DNA from: Marinifilum_A sediminis
Lineage (GTDB): Bacteria; Bacteroidota; Bacteroidia; Bacteroidales; Marinifilaceae
Length of the DNA stretch: 64,000 nt
Direction of reading: 5' to 3'
Assembly (NCBI GenBank): GCA_947496465.1
Contig: CANMCX010000001.1
Location: forward strand, 124,001 to 188,000
Position numbers and translations under genes: made by a program. The notes under the pieces are model-generated. The model saw only the letters and a program-made list of their open reading frames with translations, did not search any database and had not been told where the DNA came from. Positions 43,926 to 53,024 of this stretch are shown here, piece after piece. Each line of letters opens with the position of its first letter. Within the stretch, counting starts at the first letter, position 1.

Positions 43926-44705
43926 GTGAATCAAGAAATTTACGAAAATATAGTATCGTGGTTTGAGAAATATACCGAAAGCCTAGTTTGCGATACGGAA
44001 GAAATTCAAGTAAACCTCGACCTGAAAAAAAATCATTCATTCAACACAACCAAGATTATTGAAGCCTTAGCTTTAACAATTAATATGAGTGAAGTTGATA
44101 TTCTTTTGGCTAAGTCGGCAGCAATTCTTCATGATGTAGGAAGATTCGAACAATTATTAAAATACAACACTTTTGCTGACACAGATCAAATTAATCATAT
44201 TGATCTTGGTATCGCATTTATTAAGGAGCAAGAATTTACCTCTTTAATAAGTGATGAAGAACTTGAAATCATTTTAGATTGTATTAAATACCATACTGGC
44301 AGTGAAATTCCAAAATCAATGGATGAAAAGAATCGCATTTTTATCCAATTAATTCGTGAAGCCGACCGAATTGACATTTTAAATATTGTTTCGAAATACT
44401 ATTCGAATTACAAACCAGGCTCGAACAAAAGATTGGAAATGGAATTGGCTGATAAGCCTGACATTTCCAAAAAGGTTTTCAAATCGATAATGGATGAAAA
44501 AGTGGTAGATTACAAGGACGTTTTAACCTTGAATGATCTTAAACTTCAACAAATGTCCTGGATATTTGATTTAAATCTAAAACAAAGCTTTAGAATAGTT
44601 AGTGAAAAAACATATCTAAAATTGATTTACGATACACTTCCTAAGAAAGATTCTGTTATCGATATGTATCGCCAGATGAAAATATTCCTGGAAAACGAGC
44701 TATAA
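43926..44705 (+). CDS. HD-domain phosphohydrolase, GTG start
   Basis: A 259-residue cytoplasmic protein with an HD metal site: AAILHDVGRFEQ (HD pair) and a later IREADRIDIL. Substrate not known. The GTG at 43926 is chosen because the promoter at 43874-43902 would leave upstream starts untranscribed and because the 17 extra residues look unlike coding sequence. No ATG is in frame nearby. Confidence 0.82.
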   Translation: MNQEIYENIVSWFEKYTESLVCDTEEIQVNLDLKKNHSFNTTKIIEALALTINMSEVDILLAKSAAILHDVGRFEQLLKYNTFADTDQINHIDLGIAFIKEQEFTSLISDEELEIILDCIKYHTGSEIPKSMDEKNRIFIQLIREADRIDILNIVSKYYSNYKPGSNKRLEMELADKPDISKKVFKSIMDEKVVDYKDVLTLNDLKLQQMSWIFDLNLKQSFRIVSEKTYLKLIYDTLPKKDSVIDMYRQMKIFLENEL

Positions 44706-44822
44706 ATCAAGATACAACACCTCCTTATTTAGAATCATTCAAATTTATTTTCTAAATCGAGCTGTTTTATATGGAAGAATATATATATTTACAGCATAAA
44801 ATTCGATAAAATTAAATAAACA

Positions 44823-45044
44823 ATGAGAGATATAGTTTGTAACTGTCAAATGGTAGACAGAAAATCCATAGACAAAGCAATTCATGATAAAAATGCAACT
44901 ACAATAGAAGAAATTCGAAGATATACTGGGGCCAATACCGGATGCGGGAAATGCATGCCTTATATCAATAGCATTTTAGATGCTGAGATTCCTAAGGTTG
45001 TAAATAAAGAGACTAGTTCAGCAAGTAAATTTAAACTTTGGTAA
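44823..45044 (+). CDS. BFD-like [2Fe-2S]-binding protein
   Basis: A 73-residue protein with the BFD pattern C6-x-C8, then 32 residues, then C41-x2-C44 (VCNCQMV and TGCGKCMPY). The small bacterioferritin-associated ferredoxin fold usually releases iron or carries electrons. No bacterioferritin lies in the window. Confidence 0.9.
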   Translation: MRDIVCNCQMVDRKSIDKAIHDKNATTIEEIRRYTGANTGCGKCMPYINSILDAEIPKVVNKETSSASKFKLW

Positions 45045-45051
45045 GATAGTA

Positions 45052-45077
45052 AGCTTCGGAAATTCCGGAGCTTTTTT
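45052..45077 (+). terminator. Terminator of the BFD-like gene
   Basis: AGCTTCGG-aaatt-CCGGAGCT (one G-U) with T7. It works only rightward; on the other strand no T run follows. Confidence 0.85.
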
Positions 45078-46636
45078 TATTCTACACAAACCCTATACAC
45101 AACATCTAATACCGTTCCATCAACCCACTTTATAGCTGCTACAATTTCATCAGTCACTTCAATCTCCTCGGGTATTCCACAAATTTCTTCCGCTTCTTCT
45201 TTTAATTCCTCGAGCGTCTTAATAGGTAATTTACTTCCTTTTAATTTTTCAATTAAGTCTTTTCTCAATGGATTGATAGCAATCCCTCTTTCGGTTACAA
45301 TTACATCAATAAGCTCTCCTGGACCACACAAAGTAGTTACCTTGTCTCTTATTATTGGAATCCGATTACGAAATAACGGAATAGGCAATATCACGGTTTT
45401 ACCGAACAAGCAATTCTGCCATCCACCAATTCCATGAAGAAGATAACCGTCTGAGTGAGTTACTACATTGGCGTTAAAATCAAGATCCACCTCTGTTGCT
45501 CCCAAGACAACAACATCAATCATACTAGCAAAATTCCCCTTTCCATGGTAATTGTAACTGGTAAACGGGCTCGTCCACACATGATTTGGATTTTCTCTCA
45601 TAGATCTAACTCCTTCCAAATCGAAAGTTTGACCGTCAAGAATATAATCTACCAAACCATCTTCTAGCATTTTCACGAGATATTGATTGCTACCCCCACG
45701 TGCAAATCGCGCCTTAACACCTTTACTTTTCATGATTTGCGCAAAATAATTCCCAATTGCCAAAGAGGTACCTCCTGCTCCTGCCTGAAATGAAAATCCA
45801 TCTTTTATTATACCCACTTCATCACAAAATTTAGCCGTAAGTTCTGCAATATGCAGTCGATCTGGACTTTTGGTTACTTGTGTTGTTCCAGATATAATTT
45901 TTTCAGGAATACCAATTTTATCCATCTCTACTGTAAAATCGACATAATTGCCTTGAATTTGCCAAGGAATACAAGGAAATGGCACCATATTATCTGTAAC
46001 AACAATCACCTTATCAGCAAATTGTGCATCACCTAAAGCAAATCCTAATAATCCTGATGCTGATTGCCCTTCCAAACCATTCGCATTTCCGAATGGATCT
46101 GCACTAGCAGCGCCAATCACAGCAATGTCAACCTTTACCTCTCCATCTTGCAATGCCTGATACCTTCCACCATGAGATCGCAAAACAGCCGTTCTTTTCA
46201 TTTTTCCCTCTGAACAGAATTTACCCAATGGACCATTCATACTCCCTTCAATACCCGCAATTGTGCCGTCTTCCAAATAAGGAATCAAATGTTCATGACA
46301 CGGAAAAGAAGCCGATGGAAACCAGATAAGATCTTTAACTCCTAATTCATTTGCAATATCAAACACTTTATTAGCCACCAAATCCCCATTTCTAAAGTGA
46401 TGATGGGTTGAAATGATCATTCCATCTCTTAAGCCCGCTTTTATCAACGTTTCTTTTAATGAACCAATCCTTTTATCTCCATTCAACGGATATTCACAAT
46501 TTACCGAGATACGAGAATTGTATTTGTATGCTTTTGGTTTATGAACACCTAAACCTTCAAAAGGAATCACTACTTCTCCATTTATTTCCTGAGGGATCAT
46601 CCTACCCGCTGCATTTTTAATCATTTTAACAGTCAT
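45077..46636 (-). CDS. citF: Citrate lyase alpha subunit (citrate CoA-transferase)
   Basis: A 519-residue CitF of normal length with GGSNQYLVKMLEDGLVDYI, SFQAGAGGTSLAIG and CGPGELIDVIVTERGIAINP. In the citrate lyase complex it swaps acetyl for citryl on the acyl-carrier subunit. The ATG at 46636 follows a GGAGGG by eight bases and begins MTVKMIKNAAGR; the upstream ATG at 46657 is less likely. It overlaps the end of the CitD-CitE gene by 11 bp, so translation is coupled. Confidence 0.93.
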   Translation of the reverse strand: MTVKMIKNAAGRMIPQEINGEVVIPFEGLGVHKPKAYKYNSRISVNCEYPLNGDKRIGSLKETLIKAGLRDGMIISTHHHFRNGDLVANKVFDIANELGVKDLIWFPSASFPCHEHLIPYLEDGTIAGIEGSMNGPLGKFCSEGKMKRTAVLRSHGGRYQALQDGEVKVDIAVIGAASADPFGNANGLEGQSASGLLGFALGDAQFADKVIVVTDNMVPFPCIPWQIQGNYVDFTVEMDKIGIPEKIISGTTQVTKSPDRLHIAELTAKFCDEVGIIKDGFSFQAGAGGTSLAIGNYFAQIMKSKGVKARFARGGSNQYLVKMLEDGLVDYILDGQTFDLEGVRSMRENPNHVWTSPFTSYNYHGKGNFASMIDVVVLGATEVDLDFNANVVTHSDGYLLHGIGGWQNCLFGKTVILPIPLFRNRIPIIRDKVTTLCGPGELIDVIVTERGIAINPLRKDLIEKLKGSKLPIKTLEELKEEAEEICGIPEEIEVTDEIVAAIKWVDGTVLDVVYRVCVE

Positions 46637-47852
46637 ATGATTCCCTCCAGTTAGCATTTACAATTTCTAAACCAATAGCTAAATCCAATAATTTCAATTG
46701 CCTTTTCACCACTGGTGGATCAATCATCTTATTCCCGAGAGCAACAACGTTCATTCCTTTTTCTTGAGCTTTATAAAATGCACTGACAATTTTCATCGCC
46801 TTTTCTATTTCAAGTTCATCAGGAGCAAAATTTTCATGAATAACTCTTATTTGCCTAGGATGAATGCATCCCATTCCCTGAAAACCAATGGATTTAGAAG
46901 TTATAACATTATTTGCTAAAGCATCCATATCAGCAACATTAGAAAAAACAGAATCTATAGCTTGAATATTAGCTGCATGACAAGCATTCACAATTCTCAT
47001 TCGTGCATAAAGCGATTCTTGTGCATTAATAGTTCTCTGGACTCCAATATCAGCAGTAAAATCTTCTAAGCCAATTGCCATAGCTACTATATTTTCAGAA
47101 GAATTCGCAATAGCAAAAGCATTTTCTATACCAAGAGCACTTTCTATAATAGGCATTAAATAAATTTCACGATCAATACTTTTATCCTTTTTAATTTGAT
47201 TGATTTTCTGATCAATTTGCTGAATATCATCAACAGTTTCACACTTCGGAATCAATATTAGCTGTACACAATGTGCTACAATGAATTCCAGATCCACTAG
47301 GCCTAGCTCTCCTTGATTAATTCGAACCATACGCTCCGCTCCATAAAATTTTTGTGAACGCAGGGTATTCCTAACAATATAACGAGCTTCTTCTTTCTTT
47401 ACAGGAGACACAGCATCCTCAAGATCTAAAATTAAACCATTTGGCTTATGCAAGCCAGCATTAATCATTAAATAAGGGGTATTACCAGGAAGATACAACC
47501 GGGAAAACCGAAACCTATCACGCTTCGAAATTTCAGCACATTCATCAATAGGTTTAAAAAGGAATTCTTTATCAGTAACAATAATTTGTTTTATCGAAGC
47601 CTCAATACGAGCAGCAATTACATACTTCAAAGCACCACTATCCCAGATTGTTACTTTTGCGTGTTTTATTGAAAAATAATCGGTCATATCCATGACCAAA
47701 TCAGTAATGGATTTACTGAAAAAGGCTTTTACTTTAGAATGAAGATCTAAAGCAATTCCTCCTGAATGTAGAAGTTTAATTTGAACCTTGCAGTCACCTC
47801 TTATTTTGGAATCAAAATTCCCAGTCACTCCAATTCTTAATTTATCATCCAT
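46626..47852 (-). CDS. Citrate lyase acyl carrier (CitD) fused to beta subunit (CitE)
   Basis: A 408-residue fusion. Residues 1-100 align with CitD: GNFDS places Ser15 where CitD carries the phosphoribosyl-dephospho-CoA arm, and DSGALKYVIAARIEASIKQ matches the end of CitD. A four-residue KIRG insertion follows the Ser. Residues about 115-408 are CitE (LYLPGNTPYLM, LILDLEDAVSPVKKEEAR, GCIHPRQIRVIHENF), which cleaves citryl to oxaloacetate and acetyl. CitD and CitE are usually separate. CitC, CitX and CitG, needed to load the arm, are absent from this window. Confidence 0.9.
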   Translation of the reverse strand: MDDKLRIGVTGNFDSKIRGDCKVQIKLLHSGGIALDLHSKVKAFFSKSITDLVMDMTDYFSIKHAKVTIWDSGALKYVIAARIEASIKQIIVTDKEFLFKPIDECAEISKRDRFRFSRLYLPGNTPYLMINAGLHKPNGLILDLEDAVSPVKKEEARYIVRNTLRSQKFYGAERMVRINQGELGLVDLEFIVAHCVQLILIPKCETVDDIQQIDQKINQIKKDKSIDREIYLMPIIESALGIENAFAIANSSENIVAMAIGLEDFTADIGVQRTINAQESLYARMRIVNACHAANIQAIDSVFSNVADMDALANNVITSKSIGFQGMGCIHPRQIRVIHENFAPDELEIEKAMKIVSAFYKAQEKGMNVVALGNKMIDPPVVKRQLKLLDLAIGLEIVNANWRESYDC

Positions 47853-48063
47853 AAGCTCGGAAAATTAAGACCAAAAGAAAAGGAGAAACGGAAAATCTAC
47901 TAATTCTCCCGCCTCTCCCATTAAAACCATTTACATCTAATAATTAGTTGATATAAATATAATACTTCAAGTAGTATAAAACAATGACATTTTTCATTTT
48001 AACAACAAAAAAAAGGATTGCCGAAACCGACAATCCTTTTGCAATATAAAATGTGATGTTTGC
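47853..48063. other. Gap between the citrate lyase and decarboxylase operons
   Basis: It holds the oadB terminator (48005-48040) and a 5-bp inverted repeat ATACT-...-AGTAT near 47970. A promoter for the lyase operon must be here, but no TAnnTTTG is seen. Confidence 0.4.
48005..48040 (-). terminator. Terminator of the methylmalonyl-CoA decarboxylase operon
   Basis: Stem AAAGGATTGTCGG/CCGGCAATCCTTT-like with 3-base loop; on the minus strand AGGATTGTCGG-ttt-CGGCAATCCT is followed by T8. Confidence 0.88.
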
Positions 48064-49698
48064 TTACATCAGGAAACTCAATAATATACCTGCTCCAACA
48101 GCAGAACCAATAACTCCGGAAACATTTGGAGCCATAGCATGCATCAACAAGTGATTTGTAGGATCATTTTCTAATCCCATTACTTGCACAACACGTGCAC
48201 TATCAGGAACAGCAGATACACCAGCGGCACCAATCATTGGATTGATAGGTCTATCTTTTGGTGAAAACCAGTTCATAACCTTAGCAAAAATAACTCCACC
48301 AGCTGTAGCTACAATAAATGAAGCAGCTCCAAGACCAAAGATCATGATAGAATCCTTTGTTAAGAATACATCAGCTTGAGTTGATGCACCAACAGTTACA
48401 CCTAATAAAATTGTAATTGTATTAATCAATGCATTACTTGCTGTATCAGCCAATCGATTTGTTACGGTCGATTCTTTTAACAAGTTACCAAAGAACAACA
48501 TTCCCAATAAAGGCACAGCTGTTGGTGAAATATAAGCTGTTAACAGCAAACCAACAATAGGGAAAATAATCTTCTCAAGACGAGTTACCGCACGTGGTGG
48601 CTTCATCTTAATTTTTCTTTCCTTCTTAGTTGTTAATAACTTGATAATTGGAGGCTGAATAACAGGAACCAATGCCATATATGAATATGCTGCAATTGCA
48701 ATAGGTCCGATCAAGTTCTTCACAGTTTCACCATTTGCCATTACATTCATACCATTAGCCAATTTCGACGAAAGGAAAATTGCAGTAGGTCCATCAGCAC
48801 CACCAATAATTCCAATCGCACCAGCTTCTGGTGGAGCAAATCCCATTGCCAAAGCACCTAAGAAAGTAGCAAAAATACCAATCTGAGCAGCTGCTCCTAA
48901 CACCATCAATCTTGGATTCGAAATTAATGATGAGAAGTCGGTCATTGCACCAATTCCCAAGAAAATCAATGGAGGATACCATCCGTTAACTACCCCGGAA
49001 TAAAGAATATTCATTACCGATCCTGGCTCATATATACCTAACTTTAAATTAAAGTCGATAGCCTGAAACATCGGAATATTACCAATGATAATACCAGTAC
49101 CAATAGGAATTAGCAATAAAGGCTCATAATCATACTTAATTGCTAAAAATATAAAAATCAAACCAATAAGCACCATCAACAAGTGACCGCCGGTAACGTT
49201 TGCGAATCCAGTAAATTCATAAAAGTTTTTCAAGCCAACGATAGCACTCGCTTCGCGCTCACAATCCAATACAGGATTACCAAAGTTCAAATTATCTCCT
49301 TCAATTTTGGCAATACGCTCTTTAATTTGAAGAAGTTCCTTTGTAGTTACATAGGCATTTGAACCTGAATTAGGATCAGAATTTTTAAACAAATGAGTTA
49401 CTTCTTTTGGATTGAAGGACATAGTCAAGGTATTACCATCCATGCTCCAATGCCCAGTAAATCTTTGCTTAATCGAGTCCATTGTAAACGACTTATCCGC
49501 TTTGAACTCAATAATTTTGTAACGCTTAACAGTTTTATCCGATAAGCCAAGAGGGTTAGGAATATAACCATCTTGATGGTTAATCCATTTTCCGTCTGTC
49601 AGTTTCGCTTCATTACTCCCCTGATCTTGAGCTATGGAATTCAAAGCGAAACCCATCACTAAAATCATTGAGAATAACATTGTATAAAGTTTTCTCAT
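48064..49698 (-). CDS. Sodium-pumping decarboxylase beta subunit (OadB/MmdB) with extra secreted-type N-terminal domain
   Basis: A 544-residue protein, about 150 longer than the usual OadB. Residues 1-23 look like a cleavable signal peptide ending SIAQ; residues about 25-150 form a beta-rich, lipocalin-like domain (FKADKSFTMDSIKQRFTGHWS, GNTLTMSF). From about residue 165 it is a standard OadB: YDYEPLLLIPIG, IGGADGPTAIFLSSKL with the Na+-site Asp302, and NPMIGAAGVSAVPDSARV. It transports Na+ while CO2 is released from carboxybiotin. It is the last gene of the leftward decarboxylase operon. Confidence 0.9.
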   Translation of the reverse strand: MRKLYTMLFSMILVMGFALNSIAQDQGSNEAKLTDGKWINHQDGYIPNPLGLSDKTVKRYKIIEFKADKSFTMDSIKQRFTGHWSMDGNTLTMSFNPKEVTHLFKNSDPNSGSNAYVTTKELLQIKERIAKIEGDNLNFGNPVLDCEREASAIVGLKNFYEFTGFANVTGGHLLMVLIGLIFIFLAIKYDYEPLLLIPIGTGIIIGNIPMFQAIDFNLKLGIYEPGSVMNILYSGVVNGWYPPLIFLGIGAMTDFSSLISNPRLMVLGAAAQIGIFATFLGALAMGFAPPEAGAIGIIGGADGPTAIFLSSKLANGMNVMANGETVKNLIGPIAIAAYSYMALVPVIQPPIIKLLTTKKERKIKMKPPRAVTRLEKIIFPIVGLLLTAYISPTAVPLLGMLFFGNLLKESTVTNRLADTASNALINTITILLGVTVGASTQADVFLTKDSIMIFGLGAASFIVATAGGVIFAKVMNWFSPKDRPINPMIGAAGVSAVPDSARVVQVMGLENDPTNHLLMHAMAPNVSGVIGSAVGAGILLSFLM

Positions 49699-49731
49699 TA
49701 TGTAAGTCTTTGACTTTATGTATCAATAATG

Positions 49732-50154
49732 TTATGCTATTTCTACAAGAACATCGTCCTGAAGTACGCTATCGCCAACTGCAACCTTAATGGCTTTAAC
49801 AGTACCACCTTTTTCAGCCATAACATTATTCTCCATCTTCATTGCTTCCATCACCAATAGAGTATCTCCTGGATTAATGGTATCACCAACAGCAACGTTG
49901 ATTTTAATAATGCTACCTGGAAGTGGAGCTTTAACAACAGCTGATCCGGCAGCACCTTTTTGGATTTTACCTTCACCTGGCTTGTTAACTACAGGTTTAC
50001 GAACTAATCTTGGAGTCTTAGATGCTTTCTCTTCAACATGTACATCAACATCATAGCTTGTTCCGTTCACTTCAATTTTGGCATTCGATCCTTGAAAATC
50101 CTTGATTTCCACATCGTATTCCTGCCCTCTTATCGTAAATTTGAACTTCTTCAT
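49732..50154 (-). CDS. mmdC: Biotin carboxyl carrier subunit of the decarboxylase
   Basis: A 140-residue protein with an N-terminal beta-rich region, a Pro/Lys linker and a C-terminal biotinyl domain with MEAMKMENNVMAEKGG; K106 is the biotin attachment site. It shuttles the carboxyl group between the MmdA and OadB-like subunits. Its position, between the carboxyltransferase/gamma genes and the beta gene, is standard. Confidence 0.9.
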   Translation of the reverse strand: MKKFKFTIRGQEYDVEIKDFQGSNAKIEVNGTSYDVDVHVEEKASKTPRLVRKPVVNKPGEGKIQKGAAGSAVVKAPLPGSIIKINVAVGDTINPGDTLLVMEAMKMENNVMAEKGGTVKAIKVAVGDSVLQDDVLVEIA

Positions 50155-50159
50155 TTTTT

Positions 50160-50510
50160 TTATCTTGGTTGATTATTTACTCCATAAATCTTAGAACTCC
50201 ATGGAGAATAATTCTTAGTAACTTTTTTAATTGTGATGATATTGCTTTCTTCATCGTGAAGTTGATTAAAGTGCATATGCAAAGCCATTGCAATAGCAGC
50301 ATTAACATTACCTTCGATGTTCAAATCATCAACATCTGCGCAAGGTTTACCTTCTTTCACAAGCTTCTTTCTCAAATTAAGCTGCAATAATTTAGGTAAG
50401 TTGATGAACACAAATACCAGACATACTAACGCAAGAAATACGATAGAGTACCCTACAATTGCTATTGTCCATCCGCCCTGACTTCCTATAGATAAAATAT
50501 TCATTAACAT
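50160..50510 (-). CDS. OadG/MmdD-like membrane gamma subunit
   Basis: A 116-residue protein with one N-terminal membrane helix (about residues 13-38) and a cytoplasmic tail (IEGNVNAAIAMALHMHFNQLHDEES). It holds the complex at the membrane. It begins 11 bp after the stop of mmdA and is 5 bp from the biotin carrier gene. Confidence 0.85.
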   Translation of the reverse strand: MLMNILSIGSQGGWTIAIVGYSIVFLALVCLVFVFINLPKLLQLNLRKKLVKEGKPCADVDDLNIEGNVNAAIAMALHMHFNQLHDEESNIITIKKVTKNYSPWSSKIYGVNNQPR

Positions 50511-50521
50511 AGAACGATTTT

Positions 50522-52078
50522 TTACAATGGAATATTAGAATGTTTCTTAGGAGGATTCACCAATTTCTTAGTCTGTAATGACTGGAATGCGCGAATCACA
50601 CGGAAACGAGTATTTCTTGGCTCAATTACATCATCAATGTAACCGTAAGAAGCTGCATTGTATGGATTAGCAAAAGCTTCGTTGTACTCAACTTCTTTTT
50701 CTTCAATGAACTTCATTTTATCATCATCATTGAGTTCAGCAAGCTTTCTTCCATGTAGGACTTCAATAGCACCCTTAGCTCCCATTACTGCAATTTCAGC
50801 TGATGGCCAAGCATAGTTCAAGTCTCCACGAAGTTGCTTAGAAGACATTACGTCATGAGCACCACCGTATGATTTTCTTAATGTAATAGTTACTTTTGGT
50901 ACCGTTGCCTCACCATAAGCGAACATTAGTTTCGCACCGTGAGTAATGATACCACCAAACTCTTGACTTGAACCAGGTAAGAAACCAGGAACATCAACCA
51001 ATGTCAAGATTGGAATATTGAAACAGTCACAGAAACGAATGAATCTGGCTGCTTTTCTTGATGACTCAATATCAAGCACACCGGCTAGGAAGTTAGGCTG
51101 ATTTGCAACCACACCAACTGACATACCACCCATACGGGTAAATCCTACTATAATATTCTTAGCATAGTGGCGGTGGACTTCAAGGAATTCAGCATCATCA
51201 GCAATAGAATAAATAACATCCTTCATATCGTAAGGCATGTTAGGATTTTCTGGAATAATCTCGTTCAAAATGTCATCCATTCTATCGATTGGATCGTTAC
51301 ATTCTAGAATTGGAGCCTCTTCCAAGTTATTTGATGGCATGTAAGATAACAACTTACGGATAATCATGATACCTTCTTCCTCATCCTCTAGCATAAAGTG
51401 AGAAACACCTGATTTAGAAGCGTGCATTTTTGCACCACCAAGATCTTCGACAGTGATATCTTCACCTGTAACTGTTTTCACAACCTTAGGTCCGGTAACA
51501 AACATGTAAGATTTCTCTTCAGTCATCATGATAAAGTCAGTCAAAGCAGGAGAATAAACGGCACCACCAGCACAAGGTCCGAAAATTGCAGAAATCTGAG
51601 GAATAACACCTGAAGCAAGAATATTTCTTTCAAAAATTTCAGCATATCCTGCTAATGCAGTAACACCTTCCTGAATACGAGCTCCACCTGAATCGTTTAA
51701 TCCGACAACAGGAGCACCCATTTTCATTGCCATATCCATGATTTTGCAAATCTTCTGTGCAAAAGTCTCAGATAATGAACCTCCAAATACTGTAAAATCC
51801 TGAGAGAATACGAAAATTAATTTTCCGTCGATTGTACCTTGACCGGTTACAACACCATCTCCTAAAAATTTGGTTTTCTCCATACCAAAATTGGTACAAC
51901 GGTGAGAAACAAACATGTCAAATTCCTCGAAACTTCCTTCATCAAGAAGCATATCGATTCTTTCGCGAGCTGTGTATTTGCCTTTCTTGTGTTGAGATGC
52001 AATTCTTTTTTCACCTCCACCAAGCTTAGCTTCTGCTCTTAAGTCAATTAATTTTTTAATCTTATCCTGACTAGCCAT
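50522..52078 (-). CDS. mmdA: Methylmalonyl-CoA decarboxylase carboxyltransferase subunit
   Basis: A 518-residue protein of the propionyl-CoA carboxylase beta family: GDGVVTGQGTIDGKLIFVFSQDFTVFGG, GLNDSGGARIQEGV and VDVPGFLPGSSQE. Without a biotin carboxylase gene here, and with a Na+-pump beta subunit and a methylmalonyl-CoA epimerase alongside, it should move CO2 from methylmalonyl-CoA to biotin and release propionyl-CoA. Confidence 0.95.
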   Translation of the reverse strand: MASQDKIKKLIDLRAEAKLGGGEKRIASQHKKGKYTARERIDMLLDEGSFEEFDMFVSHRCTNFGMEKTKFLGDGVVTGQGTIDGKLIFVFSQDFTVFGGSLSETFAQKICKIMDMAMKMGAPVVGLNDSGGARIQEGVTALAGYAEIFERNILASGVIPQISAIFGPCAGGAVYSPALTDFIMMTEEKSYMFVTGPKVVKTVTGEDITVEDLGGAKMHASKSGVSHFMLEDEEEGIMIIRKLLSYMPSNNLEEAPILECNDPIDRMDDILNEIIPENPNMPYDMKDVIYSIADDAEFLEVHRHYAKNIIVGFTRMGGMSVGVVANQPNFLAGVLDIESSRKAARFIRFCDCFNIPILTLVDVPGFLPGSSQEFGGIITHGAKLMFAYGEATVPKVTITLRKSYGGAHDVMSSKQLRGDLNYAWPSAEIAVMGAKGAIEVLHGRKLAELNDDDKMKFIEEKEVEYNEAFANPYNAASYGYIDDVIEPRNTRFRVIRAFQSLQTKKLVNPPKKHSNIPL

Positions 52079-52115
52079 AACTTAAATTGTGTTGTTATTT
52101 AAATATTGAGTTTTC

Positions 52116-52520
52116 TTATTTGTCGCCGCAAAGCTCTGTCAGCACTCTCATGGTTGATTTTGGATGCAAGAAACCAATCTTTAATCCTTCAGCACCATCG
52201 CGAGGAGTTTTATCAATCACCTGGCAACCTGCTTCCTGGACATCATTCAATGCTTCTTGCACATCTTCTACTGCGAAAGCCATGTGATGCATTCCGCCTC
52301 CTGTTTTCTCAACAAATTTACCAATTGGACCTGCTGGATCAGTAGATTCTAACAATTCAATCTTAGTATCTCCAACTTTAAAGAAAGCAGTCTTTACCTT
52401 TTGGTCTACAACCTCTTCAACAGCATAACACTCCAATCCCAAAACTTTCTCGTAAAATGGAATTGCTTCTTCTAAGCTTTTTACAGCGATACCGATATGT
52501 TCAATATGCGACGGTTTCAT
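52116..52520 (-). CDS. mce: Methylmalonyl-CoA epimerase
   Basis: A 134-residue VOC-fold enzyme: HIEHIGIAVKSLEEAIPFYEKVLGLE at the N-terminus, GGMHHMAFAVEDV in the centre, and the C-terminal LHPKSTMRVLTELC. It interconverts the R and S forms of methylmalonyl-CoA. I chose the ATG at 52520, where the family starts; the open frame runs on to 52577. It is the first gene of the decarboxylase operon, 37 bp before mmdA. Confidence 0.94.
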   Translation of the reverse strand: MKPSHIEHIGIAVKSLEEAIPFYEKVLGLECYAVEEVVDQKVKTAFFKVGDTKIELLESTDPAGPIGKFVEKTGGGMHHMAFAVEDVQEALNDVQEAGCQVIDKTPRDGAEGLKIGFLHPKSTMRVLTELCGDK

Positions 52521-52546
52521 ATTCTTATATTTTAAATTAATAGTGA

Positions 52547-52577
52547 CAAAAATATTTATTCTAAAAATCTCAATCAA
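52547..52577 (-). promoter_or_regulatory. Promoter of the mce-mmd operon
   Basis: On the minus strand TTG (52575-52577), 20-bp spacer and TATTTTTG (52547-52554), leaving about 20 bases before the mce start. Confidence 0.6.
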
Positions 52578-52964
52578 TGATCTTTAACATTGCAAAAGTT
52601 GTTCTTCAACATGTAGAAATAGAAGATATAACACCTAATACCTTCTTGTTTTTCAGCGAAATAAGATACGAAATATAACTTAAACTCTGACTGAAAATCC
52701 AATGTGAGCGAAAACCTTTGCGTAAAAAGAAATTGTTTTTGAATTCGAGGTCAAAGGAAAGCGCTTTTTTAAAAAAACTGAAACTTTTTTAGGTATTGCG
52801 CAACATGTTTTCAATAGATTTTCAATCTAAATTTTGTCCAGTTACTGATAAACATTTATATCGATCTTTTAAAAATCACCAGAAAGAGCTAGTTGGATTT
52901 TAATAATGAAAAAAACTACTTAATTACTAATACATTTTCACGCTCGTTTTGCAACTCTTTTGTT

Positions 52965-52972
52965 TATATTTG
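52965..52972 (+). promoter_or_regulatory. -7 promoter element of purL
   Basis: TATATTTG fits TAnnTTTG, 52 bp before the purL start. A TTTG at 52948-52951 is only 13 bp away, so the -33 box is uncertain. Confidence 0.45.
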
Positions 52973-53024
52973 CACTTTGAAACAACATTCAACCATTTTT
53001 ATAAATTTTTAAGTTGACGTTAAA

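Larger units (their letters stand above)
52521..53024. other. Divergent intergenic region between mce and purL
   Basis: 504 bp without a gene. It contains promoters for mce (52547-52577, leftward) and purL (52965-52972, rightward). A 33-codon frame from 52577 has no coding character. No riboswitch fold was recognised. Confidence 0.55.

Noticed and set aside
52577..52678. A 33-codon frame upstream of purL
   Set aside because: Short, unsupported by context and without a recognisable sequence.
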